Translations under genes and position numbers: made by a program | The notes under the pieces: generated by a model | Told to the model about the DNA's origin: nothing | The model's database searches: none | Seen by the model: only the letters and a program-made list of their open reading frames with translations | NCBI GenBank assembly: GCA_029975165.1 | Contig: JARKPR010000062.1 | Location: 1-42,016 of the forward strand | Direction of reading: 5' to 3' | DNA length: 42,016 bases | Source of the DNA: Selenomonadales bacterium | GTDB taxonomy: Bacteria; Bacillota; Negativicutes; Sporomusales; UBA7701 | Part shown: positions 24,896-33,847 of the stretch, piece after piece | Layout of the letters: every line of letters starts with the position of its first letter | Numbering within the stretch: the first letter of the stretch is position 1

Positions 24896-26164
24896 ATGAA
24901 TAAGGTAGTGTTTACGAATCGGTATTTCGGAGAATTGTCCATCCCATCCGCCTATGAGGTAACGGAGTATTATCCCAGGACGTATACCGACGAAAGCGGC
25001 CGCAGTTCCGCGATGATAATTGAGCAGGCCATCGATCGGCCGATCGGCTGCAGCCCCCTGACCGCGGTAAAGCCCGACGATAAAGTGCTTGTCATTGTCG
25101 ACGATAAGAGCAGAACCACCCCTGCCGACGAAATCCTCCCCGCCGTCCTTGAACGGCTACGGCAGGCAGGGGTGCGGGATAGCGCCGTCACGCTCATGAT
25201 AGCGCTGGGAACGCACCGTCCTATGACCGGCCCCGAATTGCAGGAAAAGGTGGGTCCGGAAGTTTTTGCGCGCTACCGGGTAGCCAATCATGCGTGGGAC
25301 GACCCCGCCGCTCTGTGCAATCTCGGGAAAACGGCCGCCGGCACCGACATATGGGTGAACAAGCTTGCCGTCGACGCCGACTATGTCATCGGTATCGGCC
25401 ATATCGTTCCTCACCGGGTGGCGGGCTTCAGCGGCGGCGGCAAAATAGTCCAGCCGGGGATCAGCGGACCGGTGACCACCGGCCAAACCCATTGGCTGAG
25501 CGCGTATCACTCGGCGGAAGAAATGCTGGGCAAACCCGATAATCCGGTGCGGCGCGAGATCGAGGAAGTCGCCGCGCGGGTGGGGCTGAAATTTATTGTC
25601 AATGTGGTACAGGACAGCGCCGGCAAGGTAGCCGGGGTTTTCGCCGGCGATCCCATCCTGGCGCACCGGGCCGGGTGCCGGTTTGCCGGCGGCATCTTCG
25701 GGGTAGCTGTCAAAGAGAAGGCGGACATCGTGATTGCCGAGGCCTATCCGGCCGAACTGGAGCTTTGGCAGGCGACGAAGGCCTTGCAGGCGGCGGACGT
25801 GGTGGTCAAACCGGGGGGCCAGATAATACTGCTCGCCCAGTGCCCGGAAGGAATCTCGCGGTCTCACGGGCCGCTTATCGAGAGGTTCGGTTTCAGGCCC
25901 CTCGCCGCGGTCGAGCGGCTGGTGGCCGAAGGAGCGGTTGCGGATCTCAACGTAGCATCTTATCTCGCCCGCGTCGGGAATGTCCTGGAAAAGAACAGAA
26001 CCATTCTCGTCAGTCAGGGTATATCGGCGCTGCAAAGCGGCAAGATTGGTTTTGAAAGCTGCAGCACTGCGGAAGAAGCCTTTCTTAAGGCAGTCACCGG
26101 AGAGGAGGGAAGGCCGAAGATAGCGATACTGCATCAGGGGAGCGAACTACTGCCAATTTTATAG
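24896..26164 (+). CDS. LarA-family nickel-pincer hydroxyacid racemase/epimerase (operon B)
   Basis: 422 residues, clearly paralogous to the protein at 14102 along its whole length. The cofactor set is kept with an offset of one: GTHR and VPHR histidines, K183 in SGGGK and H199 in QTHW. The residue two before the nickel-ligand histidine is Gln rather than the His of operon A (QTHW against HTHW). It would invert the alpha carbon of a hydroxy-acid using nickel-pincer nucleotide. AGGAGG stands before the ATG. It begins 50 bases after the activator gene and is the first enzyme of operon B. The larBCE cofactor genes are not in the window. Confidence 0.87.
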   Translation: MNKVVFTNRYFGELSIPSAYEVTEYYPRTYTDESGRSSAMIIEQAIDRPIGCSPLTAVKPDDKVLVIVDDKSRTTPADEILPAVLERLRQAGVRDSAVTLMIALGTHRPMTGPELQEKVGPEVFARYRVANHAWDDPAALCNLGKTAAGTDIWVNKLAVDADYVIGIGHIVPHRVAGFSGGGKIVQPGISGPVTTGQTHWLSAYHSAEEMLGKPDNPVRREIEEVAARVGLKFIVNVVQDSAGKVAGVFAGDPILAHRAGCRFAGGIFGVAVKEKADIVIAEAYPAELELWQATKALQAADVVVKPGGQIILLAQCPEGISRSHGPLIERFGFRPLAAVERLVAEGAVADLNVASYLARVGNVLEKNRTILVSQGISALQSGKIGFESCSTAEEAFLKAVTGEEGRPKIAILHQGSELLPIL

Positions 26165-26182
26165 AAAAGAGAGGGGATAATT

Positions 26183-27169
26183 GTGCGGAAGAATGTCGTC
26201 ATCGGTTTAATTCTCGTTTTCGCCGCCGCCGCCGTTCTGGCGGGATGCGGCCAAAGCTCTACGCCGGCAGCGCCGCAGAGCAAATACCCTGAGAAAGAGA
26301 TTACTCTGATTTGCCCGTGGCCTCCTGGCGGCTCAAGCGATTTATTGACGCGCGCCATTGCCCAGTCGGCCAACAAACACTTGGGGAAACCGCTGGTCGT
26401 AGTTAATCGCGACGGCGCCAACGGGATGGTGGCGACAACAGAACTGGCCAAAACTAAACCGGATGGTTATACCATCAGTCTCGGCGTAAGCGGACTGTTT
26501 ACCAACCAGCCGCACATCCAAAAAAATCTCGGCTATAAGCAGGACGATTTCGACTTTCTGATTGGCTTTACCAACGAACCTATTTTGCTGACGGTCAACG
26601 CCGACTCTCCGTACAAAACGCTGGAGGATTTGATTGCGGCCGCCAAGGAAAAAAATATGACAATCAAGTTCGGAAATTCCGGCATGGGCGGTTTTCCGCA
26701 ACTATGTCTCACCCACCTGTTCACGATGGCGGGCGTGAAGTCTCAACCGGTGCCGTTTAAGGGCGGCGCGCCGACGCTGGCGGCGCTGCTGGGAGGCCAT
26801 GTCGATGCGGCAGCCTCCCATCCCGGCGAAGCCATACCGCACATCAAAGCCGGTAAGCTCCGCCCCCTGGCTATTTCGTCGTTGACCAGATTCGTCGCCC
26901 TTCCCGACGTGCCGACCATGAAAGAAAAAGGCTACAACATCGACATGGGCGTCAAGAAATATATCTTCGCGCCCAAAGGTTTGCCGAACGACGTCCGGGC
27001 TAAGCTGATCGACGTTCTGAAGAAAGTGCACGAAGATCCGGAGTTCAAGAAGTATATGCAAGACATAAACCTGATGATTGAGCCGATGGATTCGAAGCAG
27101 ATCGTCGATTACTTCAACGAGCAAAGCCCGATCATGAAGAAGCTTCTCGACAACATGCCGAAAAATTGA
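26183..27169 (+). CDS. tctC: TctC/Bug-family solute-binding lipoprotein (operon B)
   Basis: 328 residues. A lipoprotein signal peptide ends in the lipobox LAGC (about residue 22), and the mature protein has CPWPPGGSSDLLTRAIAQ, NRDGANGMVATTELAKTKPD and HVDAAASHPGEAIPHIKAGK. Very similar to the protein at 15396, including the ligand-loop segments, so both may bind the same or related carboxylates. The partners TctB and TctA follow two genes later. The start is GTG 26183 after GAGAGGGG. Confidence 0.93.
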   Translation: MRKNVVIGLILVFAAAAVLAGCGQSSTPAAPQSKYPEKEITLICPWPPGGSSDLLTRAIAQSANKHLGKPLVVVNRDGANGMVATTELAKTKPDGYTISLGVSGLFTNQPHIQKNLGYKQDDFDFLIGFTNEPILLTVNADSPYKTLEDLIAAAKEKNMTIKFGNSGMGGFPQLCLTHLFTMAGVKSQPVPFKGGAPTLAALLGGHVDAAASHPGEAIPHIKAGKLRPLAISSLTRFVALPDVPTMKEKGYNIDMGVKKYIFAPKGLPNDVRAKLIDVLKKVHEDPEFKKYMQDINLMIEPMDSKQIVDYFNEQSPIMKKLLDNMPKN

Positions 27170-27176
27170 CCTTTGC

Positions 27177-27202
27177 GGCAGGCGGGCGGAAGCCCGCTTG
27201 CC
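27177..27202 (+). other. Stable stem-loop after tctC of operon B
   Basis: GGCAGGCGGGC (27177-27187) pairs with GCCCGCTTGCC (27192-27202) with one G-U pair and a GGAA tetraloop. There is no U-tract. It sits eight bases after the stop of tctC. The operon A copy also has a strong hairpin ten bases after tctC although the sequences differ, so such hairpins probably protect the message of the abundant binding protein. Confidence 0.7.
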
Positions 27203-27298
27203 AAGGCCGCCAAAAGGATTCCGGAATGTCTTGCCTATTACGCTTGCCCATAACTGAATAATGAGTCATGCACAGATTTCGATGGAGAAGGGGTAATG

Positions 27299-28300
27299 AT
27301 GCACAACGTTTTAGTCACCGCGCGGGCATTCGGGCGCTTCTCCCAGGAACCGTACGAGATCTTGTCCCAGGCCGGCTGTTCGCTGGCCCCGAATCCGTGG
27401 CAGGGGCAAAAACTCGACGAAGCCGCGCTGCTTACCTTGGTCAGCGACATCGATGCCTTGATTTGCGGCGAGGATGAAGTGACCGCGAAAGTAATCGCAG
27501 CCGCCCCGCGACTGCGGGTGATATCCAAATTCGGCGTGGGCGTCGACAAAATCGCCGTCGCGGCGGCGACGGAAAGGGGCATACCGGTATGCAACGCGCC
27601 GGGGGCAAACAGCGAGAGCGTGGCGGATATGGCGTTCTGCCTCCTGTTGGGAATCGCCCGCCGGCTGCCGTATTGCGACGGTGAAGTCCGCCGCGGCAAA
27701 TGGCAGTCCATCATCGGCTGCGAAATCTACGGCAAAACCATAGGGATCATGGGCCTCGGCAAAATCGGCAAAGCGGTGGCGCGGCGGGCCAAGGGGTTCG
27801 GGATGAAGATTCTGGCGTACGACGCCTACCCCGACGCAGCGTTTGCCGCCCAGGAAGGTGTAACGCTGGTCGACATGGCGACGCTTTTGCGGGAGGCCGA
27901 CTTCGTCTCGCTTCATGTACCGTCCTCCCCGGACAACAAGGCGATTATCGCCTCTGAGCAGCTCGCTATGATGAAGCCGTCCGCCTTCCTGATAAACACC
28001 GCCCGGGGCGATCTCGTCGACGAAGATGCTTTGTATCTGGCTCTGAAGACGGGAAAGCTGGCCGGCGCCGCTGTGGACGTGTTCGCGCAGGAGCCGCCGA
28101 ATCCCGCTTCTCCGCTGCTGGGCCTCGAAAATATCGTGGTCGCCCCGCATGTGGCGGCCCACACCGTGGAAGCGATCAACAACATGGGTGTTATGTCTGC
28201 CCGTAACGCGGTCGCAATTATTAATAATGGAGAAACGGAGTTCATCGTCAATCAACGGGAACTGCGGAAGGGGGAAGATTATGTCCAAAATAAGCGCTAA
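27299..28300 (+). CDS. D-isomer-specific 2-hydroxyacid dehydrogenase (operon B)
   Basis: 333 residues, paralogue of the enzyme at 16600. The nucleotide-binding GLGKIGKAVARRAKGF motif and the catalytic Arg (NTARGD), Glu (AQEPPN) and His (APHVAAHT) are all present. It would interconvert a 2-hydroxyacid and 2-keto acid with NAD(P). Two ATGs stand three bases apart (27296 and 27299); the second is better spaced from GGAGAAGGGG. Its 3' end overlaps tctB by 20 bases. Confidence 0.9.
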   Translation: MHNVLVTARAFGRFSQEPYEILSQAGCSLAPNPWQGQKLDEAALLTLVSDIDALICGEDEVTAKVIAAAPRLRVISKFGVGVDKIAVAAATERGIPVCNAPGANSESVADMAFCLLLGIARRLPYCDGEVRRGKWQSIIGCEIYGKTIGIMGLGKIGKAVARRAKGFGMKILAYDAYPDAAFAAQEGVTLVDMATLLREADFVSLHVPSSPDNKAIIASEQLAMMKPSAFLINTARGDLVDEDALYLALKTGKLAGAAVDVFAQEPPNPASPLLGLENIVVAPHVAAHTVEAINNMGVMSARNAVAIINNGETEFIVNQRELRKGEDYVQNKR

Positions 28301-28748
28301 TGCCAAAGGCGCGTTGCTGATAGGCATTTTAGCGATCGTCTATCTGATCGACGGGCGCGAGCTTAGCTTCGGCAGCGCCGGGATGCCGGGGGAAGGATTC
28401 GTACCGGCTTTGATGGGTTTCGGCTTGCTGCTTTGTTGCCTGCTGCTTTTCTTAAAAGAAACAATTTTCGCCGGGAAGGGCGGGAATGGCGGCATGGCCG
28501 AGGAGGAGGAAGAAAAGGATACCCGCAGGCCATTGCTGCTGATGGTCGTCCTGCTGCTCTATCCGCTGCTCCTGCCCTATCTCGGGTTCATGCTGGCGAC
28601 AATCGGCCTGCTGCTGGGGTGCTTCCGCATTTTCGCCTTCCGCAACTGGCTGTGGTCCGCCGGAGCGGCGGTCGTGTTCACCTTGATTACTTACGTTGTC
28701 TTCGAAAAATGGCTGGATGTATTGTTCCCGAAAGGCTTTTGGGGGTAG
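28281..28748 (+). CDS. tctB: TctB small membrane subunit of tripartite tricarboxylate transporter
   Basis: 155 residues with four predicted membrane segments (about 9-25, 40-58, 87-120 as a pair, 125-145) and a charged loop GMAEEEEEKDTRRP. The FGSAGMPGEGFVPALMG region is typical for TctB. Starts at the ATG 28281 after GGGGGAAG and overlaps the dehydrogenase. It partners with TctA, which begins 10 bases after its stop. Confidence 0.88.
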   Translation: MSKISANAKGALLIGILAIVYLIDGRELSFGSAGMPGEGFVPALMGFGLLLCCLLLFLKETIFAGKGGNGGMAEEEEEKDTRRPLLLMVVLLLYPLLLPYLGFMLATIGLLLGCFRIFAFRNWLWSAGAAVVFTLITYVVFEKWLDVLFPKGFWG

Positions 28749-28758
28749 GAGGTAAATA

Positions 28759-30261
28759 ATGGAAGGACTATTGTACGGACTAAGCGTAGCGATCACACCG
28801 ACAAATTTGCTGTTTTGCTTTCTAGGTGCCTTTCTGGGAACGCTTGTAGGGGTTTTGCCGGGGATCGGGCCGGTCGGATCGATGGCGCTGCTGCTGGGCG
28901 CTACTTACGGACTGCCGCCGGAAACCGCGCTCATCATGTTCGCCGGTATTTACTACGGATCAATGTACGGGGGCTCGACGACCTCGATCCTGGTAAACAT
29001 TCCCGGCGAAGCCAGTTCGGTGGTAACGGCGATCGACGGCTATCAAATGGCGCGCAAAGGCCGCGCCGGTTCGGCCTTGTGCATCGCCGCCGTGGGCTCG
29101 TTCGTCGCCGGGACCGTTGGCTTGGTTATTCTGTCTTTTTTGGCGCCTAAGCTGGCGGAAGCCGCTTTGAAGTTCGGGCCTCCCGAGTACTTTGCGATCG
29201 CGGTTTTCGGCCTGCTCGTGCTGTCGCAACTCAGTGGGCAAGGCTTGCTCAAATCGTTCATCATGGTTGGTGTCGGCCTGCTGCTGGGCACGGTCGGCCT
29301 GGATGATATCAGCGGACAGGCCCGGTTTACCTTCGGTAGCGTCGATCTGCAGAAAGGGATCGATTTCGTCCCTGTCGCCATGGGGCTGTTCGGCATTGCC
29401 GAGGTGCTCGATATCGCGGCCGAGAAGGTGGCGAATAACCAGGAAGCCATTAAGGTAAAGCTGCGGGAGCTGCTGCCTAACCGCGAGGAGGCCAAAAAAT
29501 CGGTCGGCCCGACCCTCCGCGGCTCGGTACTCGGCTTTCTCGTGGGGCTGATACCGGGTCCGGCCGCCGTCATATCCACTTTTTTATCCTATACCCTGGA
29601 AAGAAAAATCAGTAAGTCGCCGCAAGACTTCGGCAACGGCGCTCCCGAAGGCGTCGCCGGGCCGGAATCGGCCAACAATTCGGCGGCGATAGGGGCCTTC
29701 GTGCCGGTGCTCTCCCTGGGGATACCGTTCGCTCCCCCGACGGCCCTCCTGTTGTCCGCCATGATGATCCATGGTATTACGCCGGGACCGCTGCTGATCC
29801 AGGAACACCCGGAAATCTTCTGGGGGCTCATCGCCAGCATGTATATCGGCAACGCCATGCTCCTCCTCCTAAACCTGCCGATGGTCGGGCTGTTCGTCAG
29901 AGTGCTGAGCGTCCCCAGCAATTTACTTATGCCGGTAATTATCCTGCTGTGCATCATCGGCGCGTTCGCGATCAACAACGCGGTGACCGACATCTGGATC
30001 ATGACTATTTTTGGCGTTGCTGGCTTTATTATGCGCCGATGGGGTTTTTCGCCGGCGCCGCTCGTGCTCGCCCTGGTTATCGGCCCGATGCTGGAGAATT
30101 CGCTGATGCAGTCGCTGATGATGTCCCAGGGCAGCCTGAGCATCTTCTATACCCAGCCGCTGTCCAGAGCCCTGTTTATTCTCACCATCATCGTTATAGT
30201 CGCCCCCGTGCTCTACCGCCTGGTGAAAAGGCTATCGTCCCCCAAACAAAATGCGGTCTGA
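28759..30261 (+). CDS. tctA: TctA large membrane subunit of tripartite tricarboxylate transporter
   Basis: 500 residues, about 11-12 membrane segments. The duplicated family motifs are visible: GTLVGVLPGIGPVGSMALLL near residue 30 with YYGSMYGGSTTSILVNIPGE, and the second-half GFLVGLIPGPAAVISTFLSY with PEGVAGPESANNSAAIGAFVPVLSLGIP. It forms the cation-coupled channel used by TctC-type binding proteins. AGGAGG precedes the ATG. This is the only TctA in the window and may serve both operons. Confidence 0.95.
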   Translation: MEGLLYGLSVAITPTNLLFCFLGAFLGTLVGVLPGIGPVGSMALLLGATYGLPPETALIMFAGIYYGSMYGGSTTSILVNIPGEASSVVTAIDGYQMARKGRAGSALCIAAVGSFVAGTVGLVILSFLAPKLAEAALKFGPPEYFAIAVFGLLVLSQLSGQGLLKSFIMVGVGLLLGTVGLDDISGQARFTFGSVDLQKGIDFVPVAMGLFGIAEVLDIAAEKVANNQEAIKVKLRELLPNREEAKKSVGPTLRGSVLGFLVGLIPGPAAVISTFLSYTLERKISKSPQDFGNGAPEGVAGPESANNSAAIGAFVPVLSLGIPFAPPTALLLSAMMIHGITPGPLLIQEHPEIFWGLIASMYIGNAMLLLLNLPMVGLFVRVLSVPSNLLMPVIILLCIIGAFAINNAVTDIWIMTIFGVAGFIMRRWGFSPAPLVLALVIGPMLENSLMQSLMMSQGSLSIFYTQPLSRALFILTIIVIVAPVLYRLVKRLSSPKQNAV

Positions 30262-30280
30262 ATATCTAGGAGGCTTTGAT

Positions 30281-31177
30281 ATGGAATTCGCCAAAGCTCA
30301 AGGCATAATCGTAGCAACGCTCACGCCCTTTTCCGCCGACGGCGGAATCGACTTCGCGGCCCTCGACGAACTGAACGATTTCCTGATGGATAAAGGAGTC
30401 CATGGCCTTTTCCCCTGCGGCTCCACCGGCGAGGGCGTCTTCATGACGACCGAAGAGAGAAAGGCGGTAGCCCTGCGCACTGTCAAGCGCGCCGCCGGAA
30501 GAATCCCGGTAATTATCCACACCGGCACCCTGCGGCCGGACGACGCGATCGAGCTGACGAAACACGCTCGCGATATCGGCGCAGTCGGGGCGGCGATGAT
30601 ACCGCCTTATTACTACAAGATGAACAACGCGACCATCCTGGAACACTACCGCGCCATAGCCCGGGCCGTTCCCGATTTCCCCCTTTACCTGTACAACATC
30701 CCGTCCAACGTCACCAACATAGTCGCTCCCGAAGTGCTCGGCCAACTGATGGACGAATTCCCCAACGTGGTCGGCATCAAAGACAGCAGCATGGACTTCA
30801 TGAACTTCATCAACTTCCAGCAGGCTGCCCCGTCCAGGCTTTGCTCCCTGATGGGCAACGACGCGCAAATCTACAGCTGCCTGCTGATGGGCGGCCAAGG
30901 CGGCGTTTCCGCCACCGCTACCGCTTTCCCGGAAACGGTCGTGCAAATCTACGAGAATGTGGTGAAGGGGAACCTGGAAGCGGCCCTTGCCGCCCAGGAC
31001 AAGGTAATCAAGCTGCGGGCGATTTTCCGGAGCTTCACCCCGATTCCGGCCTACAAGCAGGTGCTTAAATGGCGCGGCCTGAGAGGCGGTGAACCGCGGG
31101 TGCCGCTGCGCGCCCTGACCGGGGCGGAAGCGGAGAAATTGCGCGGCTCGCTGGCAGGCATCGGCTTCAGCCTGTAA
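30281..31177 (+). CDS. DapA/NanA-family class I aldolase or dehydratase (operon B)
   Basis: 298 residues, the same length as the paralogue at 17666, with GSTGEG, the active-site tyrosine in YLYNIPSNVTN and the Schiff-base lysine in GIKDSSMDF. The ATG at 30281 follows AGGAGG; an upstream in-frame ATG at 30251 overlaps the end of tctA and would add ten unlikely residues. Probable role is cleavage or dehydration of a 2-keto-3-deoxy acid produced by the dehydratase that follows. The identical SSMDFMNFINFQQAAPSR segment in both copies points to the same substrate class. Confidence 0.88.
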   Translation: MEFAKAQGIIVATLTPFSADGGIDFAALDELNDFLMDKGVHGLFPCGSTGEGVFMTTEERKAVALRTVKRAAGRIPVIIHTGTLRPDDAIELTKHARDIGAVGAAMIPPYYYKMNNATILEHYRAIARAVPDFPLYLYNIPSNVTNIVAPEVLGQLMDEFPNVVGIKDSSMDFMNFINFQQAAPSRLCSLMGNDAQIYSCLLMGGQGGVSATATAFPETVVQIYENVVKGNLEAALAAQDKVIKLRAIFRSFTPIPAYKQVLKWRGLRGGEPRVPLRALTGAEAEKLRGSLAGIGFSL

Positions 31178-31202
31178 GTCGGATTATCAAGGGAGAGAGT
31201 AA

Positions 31203-32876
31203 ATGATGCTGACGAAAAACCCGGCGTACCGCAGCCGGGAAGTGGTAGAAGGGATGGACCGCGGCGGGCCGCGGGCCCATCTCAAGAATGTGGGGCTGCT
31301 GAACGACGAGCTCAAGAAGCCGTTCATCGCCATTGTCAACACCTATAACGAAATGCATCCGGGGCACTTTCACCTCAACGACCTGGTAGGCCATATCCGC
31401 GACGGGATCTACGCCGCCGGCGGCGTGCCGTTCGCCTTCGGCACCATCGCCGTCTGCGACGGCTTCGGGCAGGCGAACAAAGGCATGTGCTACGCGCTGC
31501 CCAGCCGGGAGATAATCGCCGATTCGGTGGAAGTGATGGTCGAGGCGCACCGTTATGACGGCCTGGTACTCGTAGGCGGGTGCGACAAGATCGTCCCGGC
31601 ATTGCTCATGGCGGCCGCCAGGCTCGACCTGCCGGCCGTAGTCGTGACCGGCGGGCCGATGTTTCCGGGCAGGTACCGCGGCCAGGAACTCGCCTCTTAT
31701 CAGACCAAGGAAGCCGCCGGCAAGATCAAGCGCGGCCTCCTGCCGGAAAAAGTGCTCGACGAAATGGAAGAATGCCTGTCGCCGTCCGCCGGGTCCTGCT
31801 CGATGATGGGGACAGCCAACAGCATGTCGGTAATCGCCGAGGTGCTTGGCCTCACCCTCCCCGGCTGCGGCACCGCTCATGCCGTGGAAGGGAAGAAGCG
31901 GCGCATCGCCAAAGCCAGCGGCTACCGGGTGGTGGAATTGGTCAACCAGGGGATCAAACCGAGCGATATTTTGACGCGCAACTCCTTTATCAACGCCATC
32001 AAGGTCGCCATGGCCGTCGGCGGGTCGACAAACTGCCTGCTGCATGTTCCGGCGATTGCCGGGGAATGCGGCATCACCATCACCCCCGACGATTTCGAAC
32101 AGCTCAGCAGCACCACGCCGTACCTAGCGAAGATCAACCCCAGCGGCGTCCAGACGATGAAGGACCTCGAAGACGCCGGCGGCGTGCCGGCGGTCATGAA
32201 GGAGCTGGACGACTGGCTCGACGGGACGCAAAAGACGGTCTCCGGGCTGACCATCGGCGAAATCGCCGCCGAGGCCGAGAATAAGAATCCGCAGGTCATC
32301 AGGCCTGTAGCCGAGGCCTACAGCAAACAAGGCAGCCTCGCCATCCTTCACGGCAGCCTTGCCCCCGGGGGAGCGGTCGTCAAGCAGACGGCCGTCAAGC
32401 CGGAAATGCTCGTCCACAAAGGACCGGCGCGGGTGTTCAACAGCGAAGAAGATGCTTTCCGGGCTTTGCGCGAAAGCCAAATTAACCACGGCGACGTCAT
32501 CGTCATCCGCTACGAGGGCCCCAAGGGCGGGCCCGGCATGCGCGAGATGCTTACGGCCACGACTTATATCGTCGGCATGGGCCTGGACGATGTCGCCCTC
32601 GTCACCGACGGGCGCTTTTCGGGGGCATCCCGCGGCCCGGCTATCGGCCATATCGCTCCCGAGGCCGCGGAAGGCGGGCCGATCGCGCTGGTTCAAGACG
32701 GCGACATGATCAGCATCGACATACCGGCCCGGACCGTTGACCTGCTGGTAGCCGACGAGGAACTGGCCCGCCGGCGGGAGAAGCTTGTGCATCCGGCTCC
32801 CAAAATCACCAAGGGATATCTGGTCAGATACGCCCGGGACGTCAGCTCGGTCAGCCAGGGGGCTGTATTGAAATAG
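31203..32876 (+). CDS. IlvD/Edd-family Fe-S dehydratase (operon B)
   Basis: 557 residues, intact. Cluster cysteines in VGGCDKIVPA and SPSAGSCSMMGTANS; catalytic region RYEGPKGGPGMREML and TDGRFSGASRGPAIGHI. Compared with the paralogue at 18592 it keeps a natural end, SQGAVLK. Likely an aldonate dehydratase making a 2-keto-3-deoxy acid for the aldolase 26 bases upstream; dihydroxyacid dehydratase is the alternative, but no other branched-chain synthesis gene is present. ATG 31203 or 31206 after AGGGAGAG. Confidence 0.9.
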   Translation: MMLTKNPAYRSREVVEGMDRGGPRAHLKNVGLLNDELKKPFIAIVNTYNEMHPGHFHLNDLVGHIRDGIYAAGGVPFAFGTIAVCDGFGQANKGMCYALPSREIIADSVEVMVEAHRYDGLVLVGGCDKIVPALLMAAARLDLPAVVVTGGPMFPGRYRGQELASYQTKEAAGKIKRGLLPEKVLDEMEECLSPSAGSCSMMGTANSMSVIAEVLGLTLPGCGTAHAVEGKKRRIAKASGYRVVELVNQGIKPSDILTRNSFINAIKVAMAVGGSTNCLLHVPAIAGECGITITPDDFEQLSSTTPYLAKINPSGVQTMKDLEDAGGVPAVMKELDDWLDGTQKTVSGLTIGEIAAEAENKNPQVIRPVAEAYSKQGSLAILHGSLAPGGAVVKQTAVKPEMLVHKGPARVFNSEEDAFRALRESQINHGDVIVIRYEGPKGGPGMREMLTATTYIVGMGLDDVALVTDGRFSGASRGPAIGHIAPEAAEGGPIALVQDGDMISIDIPARTVDLLVADEELARRREKLVHPAPKITKGYLVRYARDVSSVSQGAVLK

Positions 32877-32902
32877 CAGCGGCGCTAAAAGGGAGGCATA
32901 TT

Positions 32903-33841
32903 GTGCAGCACATATTCGTGAATCTGAAGCGGTTCGACGTTGCCCGCTCGCTCGGCGGTTTATGCGATTTCGACTCTCCCAAGGACTGGATAGAGTGGGT
33001 GATCGAGGAGAGCGTGGGCTATGGACTGGGCGGCATGGAGTCGGTAAAACTCACCTTTCTGTTGCCTGAGGCGCTCATCGGCCCGGCTGTCGGCAAGCTG
33101 GCCGCCTATCCGGCGCAGTTGACCCAGAGCATCGAAATCGGCTGCCAGGGCGTCTACCGGGAAGATATCAAACCCGGCGTCAATTTCGGTGCCTTTACCA
33201 CCAACCGGCCCGCGGCGGCGGCCAAGGCGCTGGGCAGCAAATGGGCAATTGTCGGCCATTCGGAAGAGAGAAAAGACAAACTGGGGATCATCGAGGAATT
33301 TATCAAGGAATGCCCAGGATTTTCTCCCCCGCCGCAAGCCGCCGCGGACACGGTCAGCCGGCTTATCAGCAGGGAGACGGTCGCTGCCCTCGAAGCAGGG
33401 CTCGCTACGCTGGTGTGTATCGGCGAATCAGCGCAGGAGCGCGGCGAAGGCATGTTCGAAGAGCAGCAGGGACGCATCAAGGCTGTACTGGCCAGGCAGC
33501 TCGAACTCAGCCTCGACGGCGTCCAGAGCTGGGTAGGCAAGCGCCAGGTCGTTATCGGCTATGAGCCGATATGGGCCATCGGCCCTGGGAAAACGCCGCC
33601 TGGCCCGGATTATATCGCGTTTGTTGCCGCCTTTATCCGGGAAACGGTGCAGAAGCTGTTCGCCTTCACGCCGGTAGTGGTATACGGGGGCGGCTTAAAA
33701 GAAGAAAACGCAAAAACGATCTGTTCGCTCGACAGCATTGGCGGAGGGCTTGTCGCTCTCACCAAGTTTTCCGGGCAGGTGGGTTTCTACCCCGCCGACC
33801 TGAAAAAAATCGTCGACGAGTGCATCAGCGGAAGGAGGTAA
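32903..33841 (+). CDS. Triosephosphate isomerase-family protein (EryH-like)
   Basis: 312 residues, longer than the usual 250. Catalytic residues are K9 (VNLKRF, replacing the usual NWKMN), H119 (GHSEERK) and E221 (YEPIWAIG); the phosphate loop VVYGGGL is present. An insertion around residues 128-150 (KECPGFSPPPQAAAD) explains part of the extra length. It is unlike housekeeping TIM and resembles the TIM relatives that isomerise tetrulose phosphates in erythritol catabolism. Together with the RpiB-like gene at 11019 (as EryH and EryI) it could deliver erythrose 4-phosphate to transketolase. GTG start after GGGAGG. Confidence 0.85.
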   Translation: MQHIFVNLKRFDVARSLGGLCDFDSPKDWIEWVIEESVGYGLGGMESVKLTFLLPEALIGPAVGKLAAYPAQLTQSIEIGCQGVYREDIKPGVNFGAFTTNRPAAAAKALGSKWAIVGHSEERKDKLGIIEEFIKECPGFSPPPQAAADTVSRLISRETVAALEAGLATLVCIGESAQERGEGMFEEQQGRIKAVLARQLELSLDGVQSWVGKRQVVIGYEPIWAIGPGKTPPGPDYIAFVAAFIRETVQKLFAFTPVVVYGGGLKEENAKTICSLDSIGGGLVALTKFSGQVGFYPADLKKIVDECISGRR

Positions 33842-33847
33842 AGACTC

